From NCBI GenBank assembly GCA_035650275.1, contig DASRHY010000077.1, positions 1 to 64,000 on the forward strand: 64,000 nt of DNA, in the 5' to 3' direction. This document shows positions 17,664-31,625 of the stretch, in pieces (position 1 is the first letter of the stretch; every line of letters begins with the position of its first letter). The position numbers and the translations under genes were made by a program. Source of the stretch: DASRHY01 sp035650275 (GTDB taxonomy: Bacteria > Actinomycetota > Actinomycetes > Propionibacteriales > Kribbellaceae). The notes below the pieces were generated by a model. The model worked only from the letters and a program-made list of their open reading frames with translations, had not been told where the DNA came from and did no database searches.

Positions 17664-18529
17664 CTGCACTCGACGGACGGGTCGCCGCCGCGCCGATCTC
17701 CTGGGGCGTGTGCGAGGTGCCCGGCTGGGGCTGGCAGTACGACGCCGAGACGGTGCTGGACCAGATGCGCCGGGCCGGGCTGGCGGCGACCGAGTTCGGG
17801 CCGGCCGGGTTCCTCCCGGACGACCCGGCGGAGAAGGCGAGAGTCCTGGCGGACAAGGGACTGCGGGCCGTCGGCGGTTTCGTACCGGTGGTACTGCACG
17901 ACCCGTCGTACGACCCGGCGACCGAGGTCGCGCGGGTGCTGGACGGGTTCGTCGCCGCCGGCGCGGGCACGCTGGTGCTCGCCGCGGCGACCGGACGGGA
18001 CGGGTACGACGCCCGGCCGGTGCTTGACGAGACCGGTTGGAGCACGTTGCTCGGCAACCTCGACCGGCTGGCCGCGCTGGCCGCGGACCGAGGCGTGACC
18101 GCGACCCTGCACCCGCACGTCGGGACCATGGTGGAGGACGCGGACGACGTGGCCCGGGTGCTGGCCGGCAGCGGCATCGGGTTGTGCCTGGACACCGGCC
18201 ACCTGCTGATCGGCGGCATCGACCCGGTCGCGCTGGCGAAGGAGCACACCGGCCGGATCCAGCACGCGCACCTGAAGGATGTGGACGCCGGCTGGGCGGC
18301 CAAGGTGCAGGCCGGCGAGGTCGGCTACACCGAGGCGGTGCGGCGCGGCATCTACCGGCCGCTCGGCGCCGGTGACGTCGACGTCGCGGCGATCGTGTCG
18401 ACCCTGGAGGGCGCCGGGTACGACGGCTGGTACGTGCTCGAGCAGGACACCGTGCTTGCCGCTGCGTCGGCGACACCGCTGGACCAGGTCCAGGCCTCGC
18501 TCGCCTACCTGCGCGAGGTGGCCGGATGA
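17660..18529 (+). CDS. iolE: Inosose dehydratase (IolE-type TIM barrel)
   Basis: 289 residues, AP-endonuclease-2-like TIM barrel. The start AAAPISWGVCEVPGWG is the IolE/MocC signature. Metal ligands are visible in the region TLHPHVG, LCLDTGH and HAHLKDV. It dehydrates 2-keto-myo-inositol to a trihydroxycyclohexane-dione. The GTG start overlaps the iolG stop and its own TGA overlaps the iolC ATG, giving tight translational coupling. Confidence 0.85.
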   Translation: MTALDGRVAAAPISWGVCEVPGWGWQYDAETVLDQMRRAGLAATEFGPAGFLPDDPAEKARVLADKGLRAVGGFVPVVLHDPSYDPATEVARVLDGFVAAGAGTLVLAAATGRDGYDARPVLDETGWSTLLGNLDRLAALAADRGVTATLHPHVGTMVEDADDVARVLAGSGIGLCLDTGHLLIGGIDPVALAKEHTGRIQHAHLKDVDAGWAAKVQAGEVGYTEAVRRGIYRPLGAGDVDVAAIVSTLEGAGYDGWYVLEQDTVLAAASATPLDQVQASLAYLREVAG

Positions 18530-19518
18530 GCTACGACGTACTGACGATCGGCCGGGTCGGGGTGGACCTCTACCCGCTGCAGACCGGCGTGCACCTGCAG
18601 GACGTGCAGACGTTCGGGAAGTTCCTCGGCGGCAGCGCGACCAACGTCGCCGTCGCCGCGGCCAAACACGGCCGCCGGTCCGCGGTCATCACCCGGACCG
18701 GCAACGACCCGTTCGGCACCTTCGTGCACGCCGAGCTGACCCGGCTGGGCGTGTCGGACGAGTTCGTCACGGGGGTGGACGGGCTACCCACGCCGATCAC
18801 GTTCTGCGAGATCTTCCCGCCCGACGACTTCCCCCTGTACTTCTACCGCTATCCGACCGCGCCGGACCTGAAGATCTACCCGTCCGAGCTGGACCTGCAC
18901 GCGATCGACGAGGCGAAGATCTACTGGTCCACTGTCACCGGTCTGTCCGCCGAGCCGAGCCGCAGTGCGCACTTCGCCGCCTGGGAGTCGCGTGGCCGTG
19001 ATGTGCGGACCGGCCGGCACGCCGTGCAGTCGGTTCGTCATACCGTGCTCGACCTGGACTACCGGCCGATGTTCTGGGCCGACCCGGGCGACGCGCACGC
19101 CCAGGTGAGCAAGGCGCTGGACTACTGCACCGTTGCCGTCGGCAACCGTGAGGAGTGCGAGGTCGCGGTCGGCGAGACCGACCCGGACAAGGCCGCCGAG
19201 GCCCTGCTGGCCAAGGGTCTGGAGCTGGCGATCGTCAAGCAGGGTCCGAAGGGCGTGCTGGCCCGGACCGCCGACGAGCGGGTCGAGGTTCCGCCGCATC
19301 AGGTCGAGGTGCTGAACGGGCTCGGCGCCGGCGACGCGTTCGGTGGCGCGCTGTGTCACGGGTTGCTGTCCGGATGGCCGCTGGAGCGGACGATCCGGTT
19401 CGCGAACGTCGCCGGCGCGATCGTCGCCTCCCGGCTGGAGTGCTCCACCGCGATGCCGGACGAGGACGAGGTCAACGAGCTCCTGCAGGACGCCACCGCA
19501 GCCGAGGAGAGCGCATGA
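18526..19518 (+). CDS. iolC: 5-dehydro-2-deoxygluconokinase
   Basis: 330-residue PfkB-family sugar kinase that phosphorylates 2-deoxy-5-keto-gluconate. The Gly-rich N-terminal signature (FGKFLGGSATNVAVAAAKHG) and the C-terminal NGLGAGDAFGGAL with catalytic Asp are both intact. The position between iolE and the aldolase-like gene, with ATGA overlaps at both ends, assigns the substrate. Confidence 0.9.
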   Translation: MSYDVLTIGRVGVDLYPLQTGVHLQDVQTFGKFLGGSATNVAVAAAKHGRRSAVITRTGNDPFGTFVHAELTRLGVSDEFVTGVDGLPTPITFCEIFPPDDFPLYFYRYPTAPDLKIYPSELDLHAIDEAKIYWSTVTGLSAEPSRSAHFAAWESRGRDVRTGRHAVQSVRHTVLDLDYRPMFWADPGDAHAQVSKALDYCTVAVGNREECEVAVGETDPDKAAEALLAKGLELAIVKQGPKGVLARTADERVEVPPHQVEVLNGLGAGDAFGGALCHGLLSGWPLERTIRFANVAGAIVASRLECSTAMPDEDEVNELLQDATAAEESA

Positions 19519-20411
19519 GCATCGACGTCGGTCTCAGGGTCACCGAGCTGACCGACATCCGGGCCCGCCGGCCGGAGGCGGTCGGCGAGGCCTGGCAGCA
19601 GCGCCGGCGCCGCCCGCTGCTCGGCGACGACGGCCGGCTGCTGATCGTCGCTGCCGACCACCCGGCCCGCGGGGCGCTCGGCGTGCGCGCCGACAAGCTC
19701 GCGATGGCCAGTCGGACCGACCTGCTCCGCCGGTTGGTCGTCGCACTCGAACGGCCGGGTGTGGACGGCGTGCTCGCTACCCCGGATGTGCTCGAGGACC
19801 TGCTGCTGCTCGGAGCGCTCGACGGCAAGATCGTGATCGGCTCGATGAACCGCGGCGGTCTGCAGGGTGCGGTGTTCGAGCTGGACGACCGGTTCACCGC
19901 GTACCGCGCGGCCGACATCGCCGCCTGCGGCCTGGACGGCGGCAAGATGCTCACCCGGATCGACCTCGACGACCACGGCACGGTCGCCACGTTGGCGGCG
20001 AGCGCGGCGGCCGTCACCGAGCTGGCCGGGCACGGGCTGATGGCGATGATCGAGCCGTTCTGGTCCACTCATCACGATGGCCGGGTGACGAACCTGCTGG
20101 ACCCGGACTCGGTGATCAAGTCGGTGACCGTCGCCTCCGGACTCGGTGCGACCAGCGCCTACACCTGGCTGAAGCTCCCGGTCGTCGCCGAGCTGGACCG
20201 GGTGATGGAGGCGACCACGCTGCCGACGCTGCTGCTCGGCGGCGACCCGACCGCCGCGCCGGAGGAGACGTACGCGGACTGGGCGAAGGCGCTCACGCTG
20301 CCGTCGGTGCGCGGCCTGGTGGTCGGGCGGGCGCTGCTGTTCCCGCCGGACGGCGACGTCGCCGCCGCGGTCGACCATGCCGCCACGCTGGTCCGCGGAG
20401 GTGCCGCATGA
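19515..20411 (+). CDS. Cgl0159-like (beta/alpha)8 protein, probable DKGP aldolase
   Basis: 298 residues. It matches the Cgl0159 type of class-I-aldolase-like barrel found next to iolC in actinobacterial inositol clusters (LLIVAADHPARGALGV near residue 43, IGSMNRGGLQG, GGKMLTRID). In this pathway the missing step is cleavage of 2-deoxy-5-keto-gluconate-6-phosphate to malonate semialdehyde and dihydroxyacetone phosphate, so this protein is the obvious candidate. That assignment is by context. A Lys for Schiff-base chemistry is available (GGK, or WLKLP), but which one is used cannot be read from the sequence. Confidence 0.75.
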   Translation: MSIDVGLRVTELTDIRARRPEAVGEAWQQRRRRPLLGDDGRLLIVAADHPARGALGVRADKLAMASRTDLLRRLVVALERPGVDGVLATPDVLEDLLLLGALDGKIVIGSMNRGGLQGAVFELDDRFTAYRAADIAACGLDGGKMLTRIDLDDHGTVATLAASAAAVTELAGHGLMAMIEPFWSTHHDGRVTNLLDPDSVIKSVTVASGLGATSAYTWLKLPVVAELDRVMEATTLPTLLLGGDPTAAPEETYADWAKALTLPSVRGLVVGRALLFPPDGDVAAAVDHAATLVRGGAA

Positions 20412-21285
20412 GCGAGTGGTTCAAGCCCGCCGGCAGCACCGGGCGGGACGGGTTCGAGCCGGCGGTCAGCCCTGGCGGGCCGGGCTGGGAGCACACCGGC
20501 CTGTACGTCGTGAGCCTGGCCGCCGGTGAGTCCCGCGACGTCGACACCGGCGACTGCGAATGGATCGTGCTGCCGCTGTCCGGCTCCGCGCAGGTCACGG
20601 TGGACGGCGAAACGGTGTCGCTGGACGGACGAGTGTCGGTGTTCGCCGGACCGTCGGACCTAGCGTACGTGCCGGTGTCGTCGCGGTTCACGCTGTCGAG
20701 TACGGACGGCGCGCGGATCGCGCTGCCACACGCGCGGGCGGCCGCGTCGTACCCGTTCCGGCGGGTCGCGGCGGACGACGTACCGGTCGAGCTGCGCGGT
20801 GCCGGGGTGGCGTCGCGGCAGGTGCACAACTTCGGTACGCCGGGGGTGCTGGACGCGGACTCGATCATCGCCTGCGAGGTGATCACCCCGGCCGGGAACT
20901 GGTCGTCGTACCCGCCGCACAAGCACGACGAGGCCCTGCCTGGCGAGGAGACCGAGCTCGAGGAGATCTACTACTTCGAGCTGCGCGCCGACTCGCTCGT
21001 TGCCGATGGCAACCAGCCGATCGGGTACCAGCGGGTCTACGGCACGCAGGACCGGCCGATCGACGTACTGGCCGAGGTGCGGTCCGGGGACGTGGTGCTG
21101 GTGCCGCACGGCTGGCACGGCCCGGCGATGGCACCGCCCGGCTACGACATGTACTACCTGAACGTGATGGCCGGACCCGGCGACGAACGGGCCTGGCTGA
21201 TCTGCGACGACCCGACGCACGGCTGGGTGCGGACCGGCTGGGACACCCAGAAGGTCGACCCGAGACTTCCCTTCGGAGGACAGCG

Positions 21286-21289
<4 letters not shown>
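20408..21289 (+). CDS. iolB: 5-deoxy-glucuronate isomerase
   Basis: 293-residue bicupin. The metal site is visible in YPPHKHDEALPGEETELEE (His, His and Glu) near residue 170, with a later His in VLVPHGWHGP. It isomerises 5-deoxy-D-glucuronate to 2-deoxy-5-keto-gluconate. The ATG overlaps the stop of the aldolase-like gene and the stop overlaps the iolD ATG. Confidence 0.9.
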
Positions 21290-23208
<1,919 letters not shown>

Positions 23209-23366
23209 TGGCCCGACACCGAGGCGTCCGCTCCTCTGCATCCGGACCGGCCCGATCATCAGCCGCCGGCCGGCCATCGAGCGCGGCGATCATCGCCCCG
23301 CTCAACGCAGGACGTCCCGGCCGCCGCGTGGTGCGGTCAGCAGATACCCCAAGGAGGGGACACACC

Positions 23367-24365
23367 ATGTTCAGATCACGGAAGCGGCTGCTGGCAGTCA
23401 CGATGGTCGTCGGATTGGCGGTCACTGCAGGCTGCAGCGAGAGCGGCGGCAAGAAGGCCGAGGAGGATGCGGCGGGCGGCGTCGGCGCTGGCCAGGCGAA
23501 CACCGAACGGATAACGGTCGCGATGATCACCCACGGAGCACCTGGTGACACCTTCTGGGACATCATCCAGAAGGGTGCCAAGGCCGCCGCGGACAAGGAC
23601 AACGTCGATCTGAAGTACTCGTCGGACCCGTCCTCGGGCAACCAGGCGAACCTGATCCAGAGCGCCATCGACAGCAAGGTCGATGGCATCGCGGTCACCC
23701 TGCCGGACCCGCCGGCGCTCATCCCGGCCGTGAAGAAGGCCATCGCCGCGGGCATTCCGGTCGTCGCGCTCAACGCCGGTATCGGCCAGTTCGAGCAGTC
23801 GGGAGCGCTGTCGTACTTCGGTTCGGATGAGAGTCTGGCCGGCGAGGCCGGCGGCACGCGGGCCTCCGAGGGTGGCTACAAGCACGTCCTGTGCGTCATC
23901 CAGTTCCAGGGGCAGGTCCAGCTGGAGGACCGGTGCAACGGCGTGAAGAAGACCTTCACCGGAAAGTGGACCAAGATCTACGTCAACGGCTCCGACCGGC
24001 CGTCGGAGCAGTCCACGATCGCGGCGAAGCTGAAGCAGGACCCGAGCGTCGACTTCGTGATCACCCTCGGCGCGCCGGACGCGCTGGCGGCGATGGGAGC
24101 GATCAAGGATTCCGGCAGCAAGGCCAAGCTCGGCACGTTCGACTTCAACCCGCAGATCCCGCCGAAGATCCAGTCCGGTGAGCTGCAGTTCGCGATCGAC
24201 CAGCAGCCCTTCCTGCAGGGCTACTTGTCCGTCGACTCGCTGTGGCTGTACAAGGCGAACGGCAACATCATCGGCGGCGGCAAGCCGACGCTGACCGGGC
24301 CGTTCCTCGTCGACAACAAGAACGTCGACTTCGTCGGCAAGTTCGCCGCCGGCGGCACCCGGTAG
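23367..24365 (+). CDS. Sugar ABC transporter substrate-binding lipoprotein
   Basis: 332 residues. A lipoprotein signal peptide has lipobox TAGC at Cys23. A periplasmic-binding-protein type 1 (Peripla_BP_4) domain follows: residues 45-60 start ITVAMITHGAPGDTFWD, then SNQANLIQSAIDSKVDGI-type helices. Strong AAGGAGGGG ribosome-binding site. With the permease and ATPase downstream it forms a ribose/fructose-type importer; its place inside the iol island suggests inositol or a related polyol. Confidence 0.9.
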   Translation: MFRSRKRLLAVTMVVGLAVTAGCSESGGKKAEEDAAGGVGAGQANTERITVAMITHGAPGDTFWDIIQKGAKAAADKDNVDLKYSSDPSSGNQANLIQSAIDSKVDGIAVTLPDPPALIPAVKKAIAAGIPVVALNAGIGQFEQSGALSYFGSDESLAGEAGGTRASEGGYKHVLCVIQFQGQVQLEDRCNGVKKTFTGKWTKIYVNGSDRPSEQSTIAAKLKQDPSVDFVITLGAPDALAAMGAIKDSGSKAKLGTFDFNPQIPPKIQSGELQFAIDQQPFLQGYLSVDSLWLYKANGNIIGGGKPTLTGPFLVDNKNVDFVGKFAAGGTR

Positions 24366-24374
24366 TAACCGTGC

Positions 24375-24397
24375 GGGGGCACCGAGCGGGTGCCCCC
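24375..24397 (+). terminator. Hairpin between binding-protein and permease genes
   Basis: A 9-bp GC stem (GGGGGCACC/GGTGCCCCC) with a 5-base loop lies 10 bases after the lipoprotein stop codon. There is no T-tract. In ABC operons such a stem commonly protects the upstream binding-protein mRNA or lowers expression of the permease genes relative to it. Confidence 0.7.
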
Positions 24398-24424
24398 GGC
24401 GGAACCTGAGACTTGGAGGTCTGT

Positions 24425-25476
24425 ATGAGTCAGACACTTGCCGCCGCCCCCGCCCCGCCGGCGGGGGACGAGCGGGTCGCGCGAAGGTCCGCGCTGTCGA
24501 GGCTGCTGGCACGTCCCGAACTGGGGGCACTGGTCGGCGCGATCGTGATCTACGTCTTCTTCTTCATCGTCGCGGCACCGTTCCGTGATGCCGGTTCGCT
24601 GTCGACGATCCTCTACCAGAGCTCTGTGTACGGCATCCCGGCGATCGCGGTCGCGGTGCTCATGATCGGCGGCGAGTTCGACCTGTCGGCCGGTGTGGCC
24701 GTCACCAGCTCGGCCCTCGTCGCCTCCATGTTCAGCTACCAGTTCACGGCGAACATGTGGATCGGGATCCTGGTTTCGCTCGCGGTCGCGCTCGGGATCG
24801 GCTTCGTGAACGGCTATCTCGTCGTCAGGACGGCGATACCGAGCTTCCTGGTCACCCTCGGCACGTTCTTCATGCTCAGAGGACTCAACCTCGCGTTGAC
24901 CAAGCAGGTCACCGGGAACGTCGCAACCAACGACGTGTCGAACATCGACGGGTTCGACTCCGCCCAGAACGTGTTCGCCTCCCAGTTCACGGTGGGGGGC
25001 GTGGCGATCAAGGTCACCTTGCTGTGGTGGGTCGGGTTCGCCATCGTGGCGACGTTGATCCTGCTCCGGACGCACATCGGCAACTGGATCTTCGCCGTCG
25101 GCGGTTCGGCCCCGAGCTCCCGGGCAGTGGGCGTCCCGGTCAAACGGGTGAAGATCGGCCTGTTCATGGGCGTCAGCTTCCTGTGCTGGTTCACCGGCAT
25201 GCACACACTGTTCGCCTTCAACACGGTGCAGTCCGGCCTCGGCGTGGGCAACGAGTTCATCTACATCGTCGCCGCCGTGGTCGGCGGGTGCCTGCTCACC
25301 GGTGGGTACGGGTCCGCGATCGGCGCGGCGATCGGGGCGTTCATCTACGGCATGGCCGAGCTGGGCATCGTGTATGCCGGATGGAACCCCGACTGGAAGT
25401 ACTTCTTCCTCGGCGTGCTGCTCCTGGGCGCGATCCTGCTGAACACCTATATCCGGCGTCGCGCGGAGGCATCGAG

Positions 25477-25480
<4 letters not shown>
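24425..25480 (+). CDS. Sugar ABC transporter permease
   Basis: 351 residues with a run of hydrophobic helices from residue about 35 to the C-terminus (BPD_transp_2 type, ribose/fructose class). The conserved GGEFDLSAG near residue 80 and GNWIFAVGGS with the EAA-like loop near residue 220 are visible. The ATG at 24425 follows a GGAGG ribosome-binding site; its stop overlaps the ATPase start. Confidence 0.88.
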
Positions 25481-26367
<887 letters not shown>

Positions 26368-26372
26368 CCGCG

Positions 26373-26406
26373 GGTCGGCGGATCGCCGTACGACGATCCG
26401 CCGACC
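26373..26406 (+). terminator. Perfect 13-bp hairpin after the ABC transporter
   Basis: GGTCGGCGGATCG (26373-26385) pairs exactly with CGATCCGCCGACC (26394-26406), with an 8-base loop, starting 5 bases after the ATPase stop. There is no T-tract, as usual in high-GC actinobacteria. It probably terminates or attenuates before the second catabolic gene set. Confidence 0.75.
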
Positions 26407-26449
26407 GGCCCACCACTGTCCTGGTGACTCGGAAGGATTCCCTCAACGC

Positions 26450-27388
26450 ATGACGACCACCGACTTCGAGCGCGCTGCGAGCGGGCCGCGCCTCACGCTT
26501 GGCAGCTGCCCGGACTCCTGGGGTGTCTGGTTCGCGGACGACCCCATGCAGACACCCTGGCAGCGATTCCTCGACGAGCTGACCGACGTCGGCTACCGAT
26601 GGCTGGAGCTGGGGCCGTACGGTTATCTCCCCACCGACCCGGGTCGGCTGTCCGAGGAGCTGGACACGCGGGGGCTCAAGGTGTCCGGACAGGCGATCGC
26701 CGCGCCGCTGCAGCACGCCGGCCAGTGGACCTCCATCCTCGACGAGGCCCGCAGGATCGCCGAGCTCGTCAGCACGCTCGGAGGTCGGTTCGTGGTGATC
26801 CTTCCCGGTGCCTACCGGGACGAGAAGACCGGGGAGCTCCGCGAGCCTCGCGATCTCGACGGCGACGCGTGGCGCACGCTCATCCGCCAGAACAACGAGC
26901 TCGGCCGGGTGATCAGCGAGCAGTATGGACTGACGGCCGCGTTCCACCCGCACGCCGACTCGCACGTGGAGACCCAGCAACAGGTGGAGCGCTTCCTGGC
27001 CGACACCGACCCGCGATACGTGTCGCTGTGTCTCGACACCGGACACTTCGCCTACCGCCACGGCGACAATGTCGGGCTGATCCAGATGTATCCGGAGCGC
27101 GTCGGGTTCGTGCACATCAAGGGCGTGGACCCCGAGGTCCTCAAGGCGGTGGATGCCGAGGACCTCCCGTTCGGTGAGGCCGTCAAGCGCGGCGTGATGG
27201 CGGAGCCGCCGAACGCCGAGCCGAAGATCGAGCCGATCGCCGACGCGCTGCGGGGTCTCGACGTCGACGAGATGTTCGTGATCGTCGAGCAGGACCTGTA
27301 CCCGTGCGACTTCGACGTACCCAAGCCCATCGCGAAACGGACGTATGACTACCTGCGTAGCGTAGGGATCGGAGGTGACGGGCGATGA
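26450..27388 (+). CDS. IolE-like sugar phosphate isomerase/epimerase (TIM barrel)
   Basis: 312 residues. LGSCPDSWGVWF near the start and VGYRWLELGPYGYLP resemble the IolE fold signature in the first gene set but in a longer, distinct subfamily. Metal ligands appear in AAFHPHADSH, LCLDTGHFAY, HIKGV and IVEQD. It probably acts on inosose or an epimer (scyllo- or chiro-inosose). It overlaps the next Gfo/Idh/MocA gene by ATGA, so the two probably work as a pair. Confidence 0.82.
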   Translation: MTTTDFERAASGPRLTLGSCPDSWGVWFADDPMQTPWQRFLDELTDVGYRWLELGPYGYLPTDPGRLSEELDTRGLKVSGQAIAAPLQHAGQWTSILDEARRIAELVSTLGGRFVVILPGAYRDEKTGELREPRDLDGDAWRTLIRQNNELGRVISEQYGLTAAFHPHADSHVETQQQVERFLADTDPRYVSLCLDTGHFAYRHGDNVGLIQMYPERVGFVHIKGVDPEVLKAVDAEDLPFGEAVKRGVMAEPPNAEPKIEPIADALRGLDVDEMFVIVEQDLYPCDFDVPKPIAKRTYDYLRSVGIGGDGR

Positions 27389-28401
27389 CGGTTCGAGTCG
27401 GGGTCATAGGCGTCGGCATGATCGGCCAGGACCACATCCGCAGGCTCACCCAGGTCTTGTCGGGCTCTGCGGTGGTGGCGGTCACCGACGTGGATCCGGC
27501 CCGCGCCCGGACGGTGGCCGACGGCCTTGCCGGCGCCCGCGTGCACGCGACCGGTCAGGAACTGATCCGCGACGACGACCTCGACGCGGTCATGGTCACC
27601 TCCTGGGGGCCGACCCACGAGGAGTTCGTCCTCGCGGCCATCGAGGCGGGCAAGCCCGTCTTCTGCGAGAAACCGCTGGCCACGACCCAGGAAGCGTGCC
27701 GGCGGATCCTCGACGCCGAGATGGCCTTCGGGCGGCGGCTCGTGATGGTCGGTTTCATGCGCCGGTACGACGCGGCGTACCGCGCGGTCAAGACCGCGGT
27801 GGACGGTGGCTCGATCGGTGCCCCGCTACTGATGCACTGCGCGCACCGCAATCCGGCCGTGCCGCCGTACGGCTTCACCACCGACATGGCGATCACCGAC
27901 TCGGCGATCCACGAGATCGATCTCGTGCGCTGGATGTTCGACGAGGAGATCGTCGCCACCAACGTGCTGACCGCGCGTCGCAGTAGCAAGGCCGCCGAGG
28001 GCCTGCACGACCCGCTGATCGTGCTGCTCGAGATGGCCGGCGGCGTACTGGTGGACGTCGAGCTGTCGCTGAACATCGGGTACGGCTACGACATCCGCGG
28101 CGAGGTCGTCGGCGAGAGCGGAACGGCCGCGCTGGCCGAGACCACCGAGGCCGTGGTCAAGGCCGAGGGCCTGGTGAGTGGCCGGGCGCCGGCCGACTGG
28201 CGCGAGCGGTTCATCCGGGCGTACGACGTCGAGCTGCAGGAATGGCTCGACGCGGTGGCCGCCGGTGGCTCCACCGGCCCGAGCGCCTGGGACGGGTACG
28301 CCGCGGCGGTGGTCTCCGACTCGTGTATCGAGGCCCTGCGCACCGGCAGCCGGACAACGGTGTCGCTGCCCGAACGACCCGACTTCTACGTCAAGAGTTA
28401 G
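27385..28401 (+). CDS. Gfo/Idh/MocA oxidoreductase, second inositol dehydrogenase
   Basis: 338 residues. Rossmann GVIGVGMIGQDH, EKP motif VFCEKPLATT near residue 97, and HEIDLVRWM near residue 176 with the catalytic His/Asp. It is similar in organisation to iolG and partnered with the upstream IolE-like barrel, so it probably oxidises another inositol stereoisomer. Exact substrate cannot be read from the sequence. Confidence 0.85.
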   Translation: MTVRVGVIGVGMIGQDHIRRLTQVLSGSAVVAVTDVDPARARTVADGLAGARVHATGQELIRDDDLDAVMVTSWGPTHEEFVLAAIEAGKPVFCEKPLATTQEACRRILDAEMAFGRRLVMVGFMRRYDAAYRAVKTAVDGGSIGAPLLMHCAHRNPAVPPYGFTTDMAITDSAIHEIDLVRWMFDEEIVATNVLTARRSSKAAEGLHDPLIVLLEMAGGVLVDVELSLNIGYGYDIRGEVVGESGTAALAETTEAVVKAEGLVSGRAPADWRERFIRAYDVELQEWLDAVAAGGSTGPSAWDGYAAAVVSDSCIEALRTGSRTTVSLPERPDFYVKS

Positions 28402-28413
28402 CAAGGCGATGCC

Positions 28414-29295
28414 ATGAAACTCGCACTCGACCCGTACATGTTCCGCCGTACGCCGCTGCTGGAGCTGCCCGGCCTGGTCGCCGAGCTCGGCTACCAGTGG
28501 ATCGAGCTGTCGCCGCGGGAGGACTTCCTGCCGTTCTTCAACCACGCCCGCGTGAACGACACGACCGTGGCGGCGTTTCGTAAGGAGCTGTCCGCGGCCG
28601 GTGTCGGCATCGCGTCGGTACTGCCGCTGTACAGGTGGTCGGGACCGGACGAGGACGACCGGCAGGCCGCGGTCCGCTACTGGAAGCGGGCGATCCGGAT
28701 CACCGCGGACCTCGGGGTGGACACGATGAACTCCGAGTTCAACGGCCGGCCCGAGCAAGCCGCGCGCAGCGAGTCGCAGTTCTGGCGCTCGATGGAAGAA
28801 CTGCTGCCGGTGTTCGAGTCCGAGGGCGTCAAGCTGGTGCTCGAGCCGCACCCCGACGACTTCGAAGAGGACGGCAGGGCCGCGGTGGATCTGATCCGAG
28901 GCATCAACAGCCCGCTGGTCAGCTTCCTGTACTGCGCGCCGCACACCTTCCACATGGGCAACGACGCCAAGGGCATCATCGAGTACGCCGGTGACCTGCT
29001 CACCAACATCCACGTCGCGGACTCCTTCGACCACAACGGGTCGTCGGGTCTGCGCTACATCGTGAACCCGCCGGGCTCGACCGTCCGGGTGCACCAGCAC
29101 CTCGACATCGGCCAGGGCGAGGTCGACTTCGGCGAGCTGTTCTCCTGCCTCGAGGCCGCGGGCTTCGACGGAACGGTGACGACCTGCGTCTTCGCCTGGG
29201 AGGAACGCGCCCGCGAGTCCGGCACCTTCATGCGGGACACGATCACTGAATACCTGTCGGGCTGGTCGACGCCGCCCACCTACGTCTCCCCGTAA
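28414..29295 (+). CDS. iolH: IolH-type sugar phosphate isomerase/epimerase
   Basis: 293 residues, TIM barrel (MKLALDPYMFRRTPLLELP, WIELSPREDFLPFF). Metal ligands: LEPHPDDFEED, HVADSFDH, and the C-terminal region. It matches the IolH protein of actinobacterial iol clusters, whose exact reaction is not settled. It lies between the second dehydrogenase and iolA, 12 bases after the former. Confidence 0.8.
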   Translation: MKLALDPYMFRRTPLLELPGLVAELGYQWIELSPREDFLPFFNHARVNDTTVAAFRKELSAAGVGIASVLPLYRWSGPDEDDRQAAVRYWKRAIRITADLGVDTMNSEFNGRPEQAARSESQFWRSMEELLPVFESEGVKLVLEPHPDDFEEDGRAAVDLIRGINSPLVSFLYCAPHTFHMGNDAKGIIEYAGDLLTNIHVADSFDHNGSSGLRYIVNPPGSTVRVHQHLDIGQGEVDFGELFSCLEAAGFDGTVTTCVFAWEERARESGTFMRDTITEYLSGWSTPPTYVSP

Positions 29296-29323
29296 CACCC
29301 ATCGCAGTCGAAGAGGAACCATC

Positions 29324-30826
<1,503 letters not shown>

Positions 30827-30861
30827 GCCCAGGGACAGAGCCCGGGGCACGGCGCGCACCC

Positions 30862-31625
30862 GGTTCGTGGCCGTTGCCAGTCGCGATGCCGGCCGGGCGC
30901 GGCAGTTCGCGGACGAGTGCGGGCTGGAGCTGAGCTTCGGCTCGTACGAAGAGCTGCTGGCCAGCGAAAAGGTCGACGCGGTGTACGTCGCGTTGCCGGT
31001 CGCTCTGCACGCGGACGCTGCTGGCGCGCCGGCTGGTCGCGGACGGCGCGATCGGGCGGCTGACCACGGTCGGCGCGGCGCTGAGCGTGAGCGTCGGCAC
31101 CGGCGACATCCGGCGCTCGCGCGCACTCGGCGGTGGTGCACTGCTGGACCTCGGCTGCTACTGCCTCAGTGCGCTCCTGATGTTCGCCGGTTCGCCGCAG
31201 CGGGTGTACGCCGAGCAGGTGGTCGATACCGATGGTGACGGCGTCGACCTCCGGCTCGCGGCGACGCTGCGGATGCCGGACGACGTGCTTGCACAGTTCG
31301 ACGTCGGCCTCGACCTGCCTCGCCGCGACGAGCTCGAGATCATCGGCACCGCCGGGAAGATCGTGGTCGGCGACCCGTGGATCTGCCGGGACGCGTCGAG
31401 CTGGTCCGGGACGGTCAGGCCGAGCAACAGGCCGTTGACCCGGACGCGGCGTACGGCCTGACCGGCGCCGAGGCCGACGTGTACCGGATCGAGCTGGACA
31501 CGGCGTCCGCGGTGATCCGCGGCGAGCGTGATCCCGATTTCGGCCGGGCGGACGCGGTCGAGCTGGCCCGGGTGCTCGAGCTGGTTCGCTGGTCTGCCGA
31601 GTCCGGTCTGCCGGTCACGCCGTAG
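30862..31625 (+). pseudogene. Broken Gfo/Idh/MocA oxidoreductase gene
   Basis: Three frames together spell a Gfo/Idh/MocA protein. Frame A has RFVAVASRDAGRARQFADE to VDAVYVALPVALH (to about 31010). Frame B has LARRLVADGAIGRLTTVGA to GKIVVGDPWIC (about 31018-31384). Frame C has GRVELVRDGQAE to the TAG at 31623. The N-terminal GxGxxG strand is missing. The segment with the EKP motif (about 60 residues) is deleted at the A/B junction. A one-base loss near 31385 shifts B to C. It begins 36 bases after the iolA stop and its last bases overlap the end of the convergent LacI gene. It cannot make an active enzyme. Confidence 0.85.

Noticed and set aside
30838..31461. Reading the two pieces of the oxidoreductase as separate small genes
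   Set aside because: Each lacks either the cofactor-binding start or the catalytic region, and the pieces line up consecutively on one family.
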